Shown: one piece after another, positions 1 through 5,661 of the stretch | Position numbering within the stretch: the first letter of the stretch is position 1 | Layout of the letters: every line of letters starts with the position of its first letter | Origin: Caulobacteraceae bacterium | Lineage (GTDB): Bacteria; Pseudomonadota; Alphaproteobacteria; Caulobacterales; Caulobacteraceae | Direction: 5' to 3' | DNA length: 6,946 bases | NCBI GenBank assembly: GCA_020852035.1 | Contig: JADZBR010000357.1 | Coordinates: 1-6,946 of the forward strand | The notes under the pieces: model-generated | What the model was told of the DNA's origin: nothing | Databases searched by the model: none | Seen by the model: the letters and a program-made list of their open reading frames with translations, nothing else | Position numbers and translations under genes: made by a program

Positions 1-111
1 CGGGGGAGGTGAAACTTAGCCACCCATGCCGGACGTTCACGGTCTCGACCCGTGGCACATTCCCGCGATCTCCTGCCAAACTAGCTTGCACGGCAGTGCG
101 GGAGACCGAGG

Positions 112-402
112 ATGAACGCCTATCTGGTGCTCGATCTGAGCGTGAACGACCTCAGAGACTTTCTTCCCTATGTCGAAGCTATCCCTGCGTTCATCGCCAA
201 GCATGGCGGACGCTATGTGTCCAAGGGGGCTGAGCCGGTGGTTCTGGAAGGCGACTGGTCGCCTCAGCGCCTGGTGATCCTTGAATTCCCGTCCCGCGGC
301 CATGCAGAGTCATTTCTTGGCGATCCAGACGCCCAAGACCTGTTCGCGCGCCGCCATCGTTCCACCACGAGCCGCCTTGTCCTGGTCGACGGCGAGTTCT
401 GA
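112..402 (+). CDS. DUF1330 family protein (small dimeric alpha/beta-barrel type)
   Basis: A 96-residue protein that I recognise as DUF1330-like. It opens with a hydrophobic beta strand (AYLVLDLSV), then shows the family pattern 'PAFIAKHGGRYVSKG' (about residues 26-40), 'VLEGDW' (about 44-49), 'LVILEFPS' (about 54-61) and a closing strand 'RLVLVDGEF'. Family members are about 95-100 residues, so it looks complete. They adopt a ferredoxin-like fold related to dimeric alpha/beta barrels, and most have no known reaction; I assign none. The ATG at 112 is supported by GGGAG at 100-104, seven bases upstream. The epoxide hydrolase-like gene follows on the same strand after 109 bases, so co-transcription is possible but unproven. 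Base composition is lower than its neighbours: about 60% GC by hand count over 121-360, against about 72% in a sample of the hydrolase gene (1081-1140). Confidence 0.85.
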   Translation: MNAYLVLDLSVNDLRDFLPYVEAIPAFIAKHGGRYVSKGAEPVVLEGDWSPQRLVILEFPSRGHAESFLGDPDAQDLFARRHRSTTSRLVLVDGEF

Positions 403-511
403 TTTCACCCGGACTGGAATAACCGCTTCCCGCTGTCGCGGCGGATAGAGCCGGCCGTTGACTTCCGCAGCGCGCGCATTGTTGCCTGCGCCGACGCTCA
501 AGGATCCCGCC

Positions 512-1477
512 ATGCCCACATTCCGCGACATCGACCTCGGCGAGGTCACCCTGCGCTGCGCCATGGAAGGCGAGGGGCCGCTGGTGGTGATGGTCCACGG
601 CTTCCCGGAGAGCTGGTACAGCTGGCGCCACCAGATCGGGCCGATCGCGAAGGCCGGCTTCACCGCCTGCGCCATCGACGTGCGCGGCTACGGCGGCTCG
701 TCGAAGCCGCACCCCATCGAAGCCTACGACATGGAGCACATGGTCGCCGACGTGGCGGCCCTGGTCGAGCGGCTGTCGCCCGAGGCGCCGGCGGTGCTGA
801 TCGGCCACGACTGGGGCGCGCCGATCGTCTGGAACACCGCGCTCATCCGGCCCGACCGGGTGCGGGCGGTGGCGGGGCTCTCGGTGCCCTATACGGGCGT
901 GCCGCAGCGCTCGATGTCGGAGATGATCGAGGCGGTGTTCACCAGTCAGGGGCGGTTCTTCTATCAGGCCTGGTTCCAGAACGTCGGCCCGGCCGAGGCC
1001 GAGCTGGAGGCGGACGTCCGTGCGGGCCTTCGCAAGTTCTACTACGCCATCAGCGGCGACGCCCCCGACGGAACCTGGCCGCGCGACAAGACCCACGGCC
1101 AGAGCCTGCTGGAAGGGCTGGTCGACCCCGACCCGTTCCCGGCCTGGCTGACAGACGCCGACCTCGACTACTACGTCGGCGAGTTCGAGCGCTCGGGCTT
1201 CCGCGGGCCGATCAACCGCTATCGCAACCACGACCGCGACTTCCGCTACCTGTCGCAGTTCCAGGGACGCAGGATCGAGCAGCCGTCGCTGTTCATCGGC
1301 GGCGAGCGCGACCTGGTGCTGAGCATGTTCGGCAAGGCCGATCTGGTGGCGCTGATGAAGGCCGAGATGCCCAAGCTGCACAGCGCCGACGTCCTGCCCG
1401 GCTGCGGGCACTGGACGCAGCAGGAACGGCCGGACGAGGTGAACGCGCGGCTGCTGGCGTGGCTGAAATCACTTTAA
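512..1477 (+). CDS. Alpha/beta-hydrolase, soluble epoxide hydrolase type
   Basis: A 321-residue alpha/beta-hydrolase with the full epoxide hydrolase signature. The oxyanion-hole motif HGFP is at residues 29-32. The nucleophile elbow GHDWG has Asp100 where lipases have Ser. Asp267 (in GERD) is the likely acid and His300 (in GCGHW) the general base. The cap has Tyr151 (in FFYQAWFQ) and Tyr237 (in INRYRN), matching the two tyrosines that polarise the epoxide ring in soluble epoxide hydrolases. The family converts epoxides to vicinal diols through an alkyl-enzyme ester; the substrate here is unknown. A haloalkane dehalogenase is a less likely alternative, because the paired cap tyrosines favour epoxides. 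No signal peptide is seen, so it is probably cytoplasmic. The start at 512 has AAGGA at 500-504, seven bases upstream. An in-frame ATG at 458 would add 18 residues with no family resemblance. It converges on the bactofilin gene. Confidence 0.92.
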   Translation: MPTFRDIDLGEVTLRCAMEGEGPLVVMVHGFPESWYSWRHQIGPIAKAGFTACAIDVRGYGGSSKPHPIEAYDMEHMVADVAALVERLSPEAPAVLIGHDWGAPIVWNTALIRPDRVRAVAGLSVPYTGVPQRSMSEMIEAVFTSQGRFFYQAWFQNVGPAEAELEADVRAGLRKFYYAISGDAPDGTWPRDKTHGQSLLEGLVDPDPFPAWLTDADLDYYVGEFERSGFRGPINRYRNHDRDFRYLSQFQGRRIEQPSLFIGGERDLVLSMFGKADLVALMKAEMPKLHSADVLPGCGHWTQQERPDEVNARLLAWLKSL

Positions 1478-1492
1478 AGCGCCGCAAACATC

Positions 1493-1598
1493 CCGCTCAT
1501 CCCCGCGAAGGCGGGGACCCAGGTGTTTTATCGAAGGACACGGGCGTTTCCGATTGAACAAAAAAAGCCTGGGTTCCCGCTTTCGCGGGAATGATCGG
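1493..1598. repeat. 106-bp palindromic intergenic element, copy A
   Basis: An imperfect inverted repeat with 31-base arms at 1493-1523 and 1568-1598 that match at 27 of 31 positions, around a 44-base centre. Each arm is itself a small hairpin: CCCCGC-GAAG-GCGGGG in the left arm, TCCCGC-TTTC-GCGGGA in the right. A second copy of exactly the same length lies at 3516-3621, in the same orientation; by eye the two differ at about 8 of 106 positions. The motif resembles the REP/REPIN or MITE-like repeats scattered in many high-GC proteobacteria. It has no coding capacity of its own. It sits between two convergent genes and ends 9 bases before the bactofilin stop, so its transcript hairpins could end or stabilise messages from both sides. 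It lacks a clean U tract. Confidence 0.88.
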
Positions 1599-1607
1599 AA
1601 GTGGGGA

Positions 1608-2132
1608 TCAGGCCGTCCCGGCGGCCGGTCCGATCTTGGCCGCTTCGGCCGGCGGCACGGCCGATTTCACGCCCGCCGGCGGGGTGATCGTCGCCGGCTT
1701 CGGCTCACGCTGGAAGCGCAGAGAGCGCCCTTGGAAGAACGCCCCGTTCTCCATCGCCAGCTGCTCGTGGGTGATGTCGCCGTCCACGTGGGCGCTGGCG
1801 TAGAGCCGCACCTGCTTGGCCTCGATCGAGCCGATCACCTTGCCGCGGGCCTCCAGGATGTCGGCCTTCACCGATCCCTCGATCTTGCCGCTCTCGCCGA
1901 TGGTCACGCGCGAGACGCGCACGTCGCCGCGGATCGTGCCGTCCACGTGCAGTTCGCCGTCGCCGGAGATACCGCCTTCGACGGTGACGTTGTCGGTGAT
2001 CAGCGCCGCCACTTTCGGGCCTCCAGCTCTGGGAAGGCCGCGGTCGGCCGGGGGAAGGGGGGCGTCGAGGCCGCCATTGCCGTTGGTGGGCTGCGGCTGG
2101 CCGCCGCTAGGACTTTGAGGCTTGTTGAACAT
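1608..2132 (-). CDS. bacA: Bactofilin (polymer-forming cytoskeletal protein, BacA-like)
   Basis: A 174-residue bactofilin. The central region (about residues 41-140) shows the short hydrophobic/Gly periodicity of the right-handed beta-helix, for example 'GELHVDGTIRGDVRVSRVTI' and 'SGKIEGSVKADILEARGKVI'. It is flanked by disordered Pro/Gly/Ala tails (1-40 and 141-174), as is usual for the family. Bactofilins self-assemble without nucleotides into membrane-associated filaments that recruit cell-wall enzymes. The ATG at 2132 is preferred: GAAGG lies 9 bases upstream, and the resulting MFNK start resembles the MFSK membrane-targeting start of Caulobacter BacA. A GTG at 2138 would add two residues but leaves only 3 bases to the GAAGG. 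The gene overlaps the end of the M23 peptidase gene by 26 bases, so the two are almost certainly co-transcribed and probably translationally coupled. The symbol is by similarity. Confidence 0.93.
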   Translation of the reverse strand: MFNKPQSPSGGQPQPTNGNGGLDAPLPPADRGLPRAGGPKVAALITDNVTVEGGISGDGELHVDGTIRGDVRVSRVTIGESGKIEGSVKADILEARGKVIGSIEAKQVRLYASAHVDGDITHEQLAMENGAFFQGRSLRFQREPKPATITPPAGVKSAVPPAEAAKIGPAAGTA

Positions 2133-3270
2133 ACTCACCGGCCTTCAGGAAACGACTGGGGTTCTGGGCGCGGCCATTCACCCACACTTCGTAGTGCAAG
2201 TGAACACCCGTCGAGCGGCCGGTGGAGCCCATCGCGCCGATGCGCTGGCCCAGCGCCACGCGCTGGCCGGGCCGCACGGCGATGCCGGCGAGGTGGGCGT
2301 AGCGGGTTTTGAAGCCCTTGCCGTGGTCGATCTCGACGGTGTTGCCGTAGCCGGAGCGCACGCCGGTGAACGACACCACGCCCGGCGCGGTCGCCCCGAC
2401 CGGGGCGCGGTAGCCGCCCGTGAAATCCAGTCCGGAGTGGAATGCCGGTCGGCGGGTGAAGGGATCGAAGCGCACGCCGAAACCGCTGGACTGGCCGGTG
2501 ACGCCGGACGGGCGCGCCAGCGGCAGGGCCTGGGCCACCTGGTTCATGGCGCGCGCCTCGGAGAGGCTGTTGGCGGCGTGCTGGATGCGGGTGGCGAAGC
2601 CTTCATCGACATCCAGGATGGCGGCCAGGGCCTGCGGGTCCTTGGCCTCGATCAGCGGGCCGCCCAGCGAACTCTTGTCGACGGCGTAGGTCGAGGGGCT
2701 GACCCCGGCCAGGCGGAAGGCCAGGCGCAGGCGCTCGGCCCGGCTCTTGGCGAAGGTGTCGGCGGCCTCGATCAGCCGTTCCTGGCTGGCGCGGACGAAT
2801 TCGACGCGGCGGACCGGGTCGTTCTCCGGCGCCTGCGGTCCGCGCAGGGCGGGGGCGAGGGCGGCCTGGGCGCCGGGGGTGTCCTTCAGGTCGCTGAGCA
2901 GCAGGGCCAGGGCCTGGTGGCGGTTTTCCACCGAGGCGGCCAGTTCACCGATGGAGCCGCCGCCGGCGGAAAGCTGCGCCATCGCACTGTTCAGCCGCGC
3001 CTGGCGGTCGGCGGCCCAGCGTTCGTACTTGGCCTGGGTGCGCGCGACGGCCTGATCCTCGCGGGTCAGCGACAGGGCGTTGATCGCCATCGCGGCGGTG
3101 GAGACGCCCATCCAGAGCCCCGCGCCGGCGATCGCGGCGGCGAAGGCCATCTGCTTGCCGGGGGTCAGCACGAACGCCCGCATTTCACCGCCGGAGCGGA
3201 GATAGAGGTGGCGTTCGGGGAATAGGGCGAGCAAAGAGCGCCGGGCTTGGGAAAGTCGGGGCAGCCTCAT
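2107..3270 (-). CDS. M23 family (LytM-type) membrane-anchored endopeptidase
   Basis: A 387-residue peptidase with a basic cytoplasmic N-terminus (residues 1-38), one transmembrane segment (about 40-62), an Ala/Gln/Arg-rich and probably helical periplasmic stretch (about 68-250) and a C-terminal M23 domain (about 262-375). The metal-site set is complete: His278 and Asp282 in HSGLD, His326 in YAHL, and His357/His359 in HLHYE. It should therefore be an active zinc endopeptidase cutting peptidoglycan cross-links, unlike degenerate LytM activators. The 3270 start is chosen because 'LFPERHLYLRSGG' before the membrane segment looks like the conserved cytoplasmic stretch of related proteins; its ribosome site is weak, and an internal ATG at 3183 is the alternative. 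The downstream bactofilin gene overlaps it. This matches the reported bacA-lmdC pairing in Hyphomonas and relatives, where an M23 enzyme and a bactofilin act together in shape control. LmdC orthology is inferred. Confidence 0.92.
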   Translation of the reverse strand: MRLPRLSQARRSLLALFPERHLYLRSGGEMRAFVLTPGKQMAFAAAIAGAGLWMGVSTAAMAINALSLTREDQAVARTQAKYERWAADRQARLNSAMAQLSAGGGSIGELAASVENRHQALALLLSDLKDTPGAQAALAPALRGPQAPENDPVRRVEFVRASQERLIEAADTFAKSRAERLRLAFRLAGVSPSTYAVDKSSLGGPLIEAKDPQALAAILDVDEGFATRIQHAANSLSEARAMNQVAQALPLARPSGVTGQSSGFGVRFDPFTRRPAFHSGLDFTGGYRAPVGATAPGVVSFTGVRSGYGNTVEIDHGKGFKTRYAHLAGIAVRPGQRVALGQRIGAMGSTGRSTGVHLHYEVWVNGRAQNPSRFLKAGEYVQQASKS

Positions 3271-3373
3271 CGGCCGGGTTTATCGGCGAGGCTTGGCGAT
3301 GGCGCAAGGAAAAAGGGCGTTCGGAGAGGCCGTGCTCGAAATCCGATCGCTGATCAGGCTCAGCTAAGGCAGT

Positions 3374-3402
3374 CCGGTGAGGGCCGCTAGAGCCCTCACC
3401 GG
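3374..3402. other. Perfect 11-bp hairpin in the putative M23 leader
   Basis: CCGGTGAGGGC (3374-3384) and GCCCTCACCGG (3392-3402) are perfect reverse complements around a 7-base loop. The stem is mostly G-C and should be very stable in RNA of either strand. There is no adjoining U tract on either strand, so it is not a canonical terminator. It could be a leader structure of the M23-bactofilin transcript, part of an unannotated small RNA, or an operator. The structure is plain in the sequence; its function is unknown. Confidence 0.7.
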
Positions 3403-3443
3403 GCCTTGTCGCGTCTTTCGCCATAAAGGCTTCGGTCGCGGCA

Positions 3444-3468
3444 GATATACAACAGCGGAGGGCGTCGA
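3444..3468 (-). promoter_or_regulatory. Possible housekeeping promoter for the M23-bactofilin operon
   Basis: On the minus strand TCGACGC, a 10-base spacer and TGTATATC resemble the Caulobacter housekeeping consensus TTGACGS-N10-14-GCTANAWC, with one mismatch in the -35 part and two in the -10 part. It lies about 175 bases upstream of the M23 start and would give a leader containing the 3374-3402 hairpin. This is a by-eye match only; chance matches of this quality are common. Confidence 0.3.
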
Positions 3469-3515
3469 AGGTTCCCGCCGGTGCGAGGATTCGCCGCCAC
3501 GCCAACCCAACTTTT

Positions 3516-3621
3516 CCGCTCATCCCCGCGAAAGCGGGGACCCAGGTGTTTTATCGAAGGGCGCTGGCGTCTCCTGTTGAACAAAAAAAGCCTGGGTTCC
3601 CGCTTTCGCGGGAATGAGCGG
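3516..3621. repeat. 106-bp palindromic intergenic element, copy B
   Basis: The second copy of the element at 1493-1598, in direct orientation. Its 31-base arms (3516-3546 and 3591-3621) match at 29 of 31 positions, so it is closer to a perfect palindrome than copy A. The 44-base centre shares its outer parts with copy A (TGTTTTATCGAAGG and TTGAACAAAAAAAG) and differs mainly in the middle. No target-site duplication is evident next to either copy. It lies 39 bases past the bcp stop and upstream of the M23 gene, so it may help end bcp transcription and insulate the downstream operon. Confidence 0.88.
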
Positions 3622-3660
3622 AGGAGAGAACGCGGTCACGCTAGCTCTGCGCGGATGGGC

Positions 3661-4128
3661 TCAGGCCAGCGCCTGCGCCGCCTTCAGCACCTCGGCGACG
3701 AGCCCCGGCACCTTCACCTTGCGCCAGACGCGGCGGATGACGCCGGTCTTGTCGATTAGGAAGGTGGAGCGGTCGATGCCCATGTACTTGCGCCCATACA
3801 TGCTCTTCTCGACCCAGGCGCCGTAGCGCTCGACCACGTCGTCCTCGGCCGCCGAGCCCAGCACCACGTCGAGGTCGTACTTGGCCTTGAACTTCCCGTG
3901 CTTGGCGGCGGTGTCCTTGGAGACGCCCACCACCACCGCGTTCGCCTTGGCGAAATCCTTGGCGGCCGCGGTGAACCCCTGCGCCTCGGCCGTGCAGCCG
4001 GAGGTGTCGTCCTTCGGATAGAAGTAGAGCACCACGGTCCTGCCCTTCAGCCCGGCCAGCGAGACACGGCCGTCATCGGTCGGCAGGTCGAAGTCGGGGG
4101 CGGGGACGCCTTCGGCGAGGTCGGTCAT
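3661..4128 (-). CDS. bcp: Bcp/PrxQ-type peroxiredoxin (thiol peroxidase), single-Cys form
   Basis: A 155-residue cytoplasmic peroxiredoxin of the AhpC/TSA fold that reduces hydrogen peroxide and organic hydroperoxides. It shows the Bcp layout: 'APDFDLPTDDG' near the N-terminus, 'VLYFYPKDDTSGCT' with peroxidatic Cys45, and 'STFLIDKTGVIRRVW' (about 121-135). Its length is normal for the family. The resolving Cys found five residues downstream in E. coli Bcp is replaced (CTAEAQGF), and Cys45 is the only cysteine in the protein. It must therefore rely on another thiol for recycling, as in 1-Cys-type Bcp. The start is secure: GGAGG lies 7 bases upstream (4136-4140). The gene follows tyrS on the same strand after a 143-base gap that is mostly repeat sequence, so it may share the tyrS transcript or have its own promoter; I see no clear promoter. 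Confidence 0.93.
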   Translation of the reverse strand: MTDLAEGVPAPDFDLPTDDGRVSLAGLKGRTVVLYFYPKDDTSGCTAEAQGFTAAAKDFAKANAVVVGVSKDTAAKHGKFKAKYDLDVVLGSAAEDDVVERYGAWVEKSMYGRKYMGIDRSTFLIDKTGVIRRVWRKVKVPGLVAEVLKAAQALA

Positions 4129-4143
4129 TGGTGTTCCTCCAAA

Positions 4144-4283
4144 TCCTTCTCCCGGTCGGGAGAAGGAAAGACGCGCGGGACGCGCGGCGAGGATGAGGGC
4201 TTACAGCCTTTCCGGACAGGCCCGTAACCCCTCACCCTCCCGCCGGCTCCGCCGCCGGGTGTCCCTCTCCCTCAGGGAGAGGG
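4144..4283. repeat. Hairpin-rich intergenic repeat between tyrS and bcp
   Basis: A composite of palindromes with no gene. A near-perfect 11-bp stem with a 2-base loop spans 4144-4167 (TCCTTCTCCCG / CGGGAGAAGGA). A 9-base direct repeat GACGCGCGG occurs twice at 4170-4187. An interrupted 8-bp stem spans 4239-4259 (CCCG-c-CGGC / GCCG-c-CGGG). A perfect 9-bp stem with a 3-base loop spans 4263-4283 (CCCTCTCCC / GGGAGAGGG). The outer hairpins are variants of the same CYYTCTCCC..GGGAGARRG motif, a dispersed repeat type seen in many high-GC proteobacteria. The last hairpin overlaps the end of tyrS and has the stop codon as its loop. It may act as a tyrS terminator or mRNA-stabilising structure, though no U tract follows. 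Confidence 0.72.
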
Positions 4284-5546
4284 CTTGAGCAGCACGATCT
4301 TCTTCTTGCCGGCCGCCAGCTTGATCACCCCGTCCGACAGATCGGCGAGGGTGAGCTTGCGGTCGGCGTCCTTTTCGGCCGCGTCGTTGATCCGCATGCC
4401 GCCGCCCTGCGCCAGCCGCCGCGCCTCGCCGTTGGACGAGGCGAGCCCCGCCAGCACAAAGGCGCGCGCGGCCGTCAGGCCCGCCTCCAGCTCGGCGCGC
4501 GGCGCCTCGACCGTCGGCAGGTCGCCGGAGAGCGTTCCCTGCTCGAACGCCGCCTTGGCCGCGCCGGCGGCGGTCTCAGCGGCCTCGCGGCCGTGGAGCA
4601 GGGTGGTGGCCTCGTCGGCCAGCACCTTCTTGGCGGCGTTGATCTCGGCGCCCTGCAGCGCCTCCAGCCGCGCGATCTCGTCCAGCGGAAGTTCGGTGAA
4701 CAGCCGCAGGAACCGGCCGACGTCGGCGTCCTCGGTGTTCCGCCAGAACTGCCAGTAGTCGTAGGGGCTGCGCATCTCGGCGTTCAGCCAGACCGCCCCG
4801 TCCGCCGTCTTGCCCATCTTGGCGCCCGAGGCGGTGGTCACCAGCGGCGCGGTGACGCCGAAGGCTTCCTTCTGCTCCAGCCGGCGGACCAGCTCGATGC
4901 CGTTGATGATGTTGCCCCACTGCTCGGAGCCGCCGAACTGCAGGGTGCAGCCGAACCGCCGGTTCAGCTCCACGAAATCCGTCGCCTGCATCAGCATGTA
5001 GTTGAACTCGAGGAACGAGAGGCTGAGGTCGTTCTCCAGCCTGTTCTTCACGAACTCGAACGAGAGCATCTTGTTGATCGTGAAGTGCGCCCCGAACTCG
5101 CGCAGGAACTCGATGTAACCGAGCTTCTCCAGCCAGTCGGCGTTGTTCACCATCACCGCCTCGCGCGGCCCCTCGCCGAAGGTCAGGAACGGCGTGAAGG
5201 CGCGCTTGATGCCGGCGATGTTGCCCGCGATGAACGCATCGGTCAGCATCGGCCGCGCCTTGTCCTTGTCCGACGGGTCGCCGACCTTGGTGGTCCCGCC
5301 GCCCATCAGCACGATCGGCCTATGCCCGGTCTGCTGCAGCCGGCGCAGCGTCATGATCTGCACCAGGCTGCCCACATGCAGGCTCGGCGCGGTGGCGTCG
5401 AAGCCGATGTAGGCGGTGATCACCCTTTCGGCAGCCGCGCGGTCCAGCCCCTCCAGGTCGCTCGCCTGGTAGATATGGCCGCGCTCCAGCAGCGTGCGGA
5501 CAAGGTCCGAGCGCGGTTTGAAGCCTGCGGTCTCGAGGGTGATCAT
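4272..5546 (-). CDS. tyrS: Tyrosyl-tRNA synthetase
   Basis: A 424-residue class I synthetase that joins tyrosine to tRNA-Tyr using ATP. The length equals that of E. coli TyrRS. The Rossmann domain has 'YIGFDATAPSLHVGSL' with the HIGH-type motif HVGS at residues 57-60. The KMSKS-type loop is KMGKT at 243-247, which is normal for bacterial TyrRS. The C-terminal S4-like RNA-binding domain covers about 357-405 ('RAFVLAGLASSNGEARRLAQ'). The ATG at 5546 is chosen because AGGAG lies 9 bases upstream (5556-5560) and MITLETAGFKPRSDL fits the family start. An upstream in-frame ATG at 5591 would add 15 unrelated residues and cross the leader hairpin. The final residues KPSP and the stop codon are encoded inside a repeat hairpin (4263-4283). 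The gene is divergent from anmK, and its leader may be regulatory. Confidence 0.97.
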   Translation of the reverse strand: MITLETAGFKPRSDLVRTLLERGHIYQASDLEGLDRAAAERVITAYIGFDATAPSLHVGSLVQIMTLRRLQQTGHRPIVLMGGGTTKVGDPSDKDKARPMLTDAFIAGNIAGIKRAFTPFLTFGEGPREAVMVNNADWLEKLGYIEFLREFGAHFTINKMLSFEFVKNRLENDLSLSFLEFNYMLMQATDFVELNRRFGCTLQFGGSEQWGNIINGIELVRRLEQKEAFGVTAPLVTTASGAKMGKTADGAVWLNAEMRSPYDYWQFWRNTEDADVGRFLRLFTELPLDEIARLEALQGAEINAAKKVLADEATTLLHGREAAETAAGAAKAAFEQGTLSGDLPTVEAPRAELEAGLTAARAFVLAGLASSNGEARRLAQGGGMRINDAAEKDADRKLTLADLSDGVIKLAAGKKKIVLLKPSP

Positions 5547-5552
5547 CTTACT

Positions 5553-5581
5553 GGTCTCCTGGAAGATCAGGGCTGGAGACC
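5553..5581 (-). promoter_or_regulatory. Hairpin sequestering the tyrS ribosome-binding site
   Basis: On the tyrS strand, GGTCTCC (5581-5575) pairs perfectly with GGAGACC (5559-5553) across a 15-base loop. The 3' arm contains most of the tyrS Shine-Dalgarno sequence AGGAG (5560-5556), and the tyrS ATG starts six bases after the stem. If formed, the stem would hide the ribosome-binding site. Whether it forms in the cell is untested, and a 7-bp stem with a 15-base loop is only moderately stable. Confidence 0.5.
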
Positions 5582-5643
5582 GCCTTTCCATCGACGTCGC
5601 CGGCCCCCGTGGGGTTGGCGAAACATCGACGTGATCGATCGCT

Positions 5644-5661
5644 CGCCTGCTAGGGCAGGCG
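5644..5661. promoter_or_regulatory. 7-bp hairpin over the stop codon of the tyrS leader ORF
   Basis: CGCCTGC (5644-5650) and GCAGGCG (5655-5661) form a perfect 7-bp, G-C rich stem with a 4-base loop. On the tyrS strand the stop codon TAG of the small upstream ORF lies at the loop and the top of the stem (5652-5650). A ribosome finishing or stalled in that ORF would melt or shield this hairpin. It has no following U tract, so it is not a simple intrinsic terminator. Confidence 0.5.

Larger units (their letters stand above)
3271..3660. other. 390-bp intergenic region upstream of the M23 gene
   Basis: No convincing gene lies here. Possible small reading frames on both strands have no recognisable domain and run through the repeat element. 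Read on the minus strand from the bcp stop, the region holds the 106-bp repeat (3516-3621), a weak housekeeping-promoter match (3444-3468) and a perfect hairpin (3374-3402). About 100 further bases with a short T run (3311-3315, seen as AAAAA on plus) precede the M23 start. It probably carries the promoter and a long leader for the M23-bactofilin operon. Confidence 0.6.

Noticed and set aside
53..67. TGGCAC at 53-58 as a possible sigma-54 -24 element
   Set aside because: The matching -12 GC is not at the right distance: the GG-to-GC spacing is 9 bases, not 10, and TTGC is absent.
191..1411. Long open frame (406 codons) on the minus strand opposite the hydrolase and DUF1330 genes
   Set aside because: The translation is His/Arg/Gly-rich low-complexity sequence with no domain. 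It is a typical antisense shadow in GC-rich coding DNA, and the plus-strand products have full catalytic motifs.
2122..3225. Long open frame (367 codons) on the plus strand opposite the M23 gene
   Set aside because: Antisense shadow of a gene with an intact metal site; the composition is Ala/Gly/Arg repeats without recognisable motifs.
1493..3621. Possible CRISPR array or integron-type cassette from the two repeats
   Set aside because: There are only two copies, 2 kb apart, with genes between them. No short regular spacers, no leader, no cas genes and no integrase are present.
3481..3759. Small frames crossing repeat copy B, with peptides such as SSPRKRGPR
   Set aside because: This peptide is simply the translated palindromic repeat, a known source of spurious small-protein annotations.
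4144..4283. Riboswitch or T-box ahead of bcp or at tyrS
   Set aside because: The palindromes are simple repeat hairpins with no recognisable aptamer core, and T-box leaders are essentially a feature of Gram-positive bacteria.
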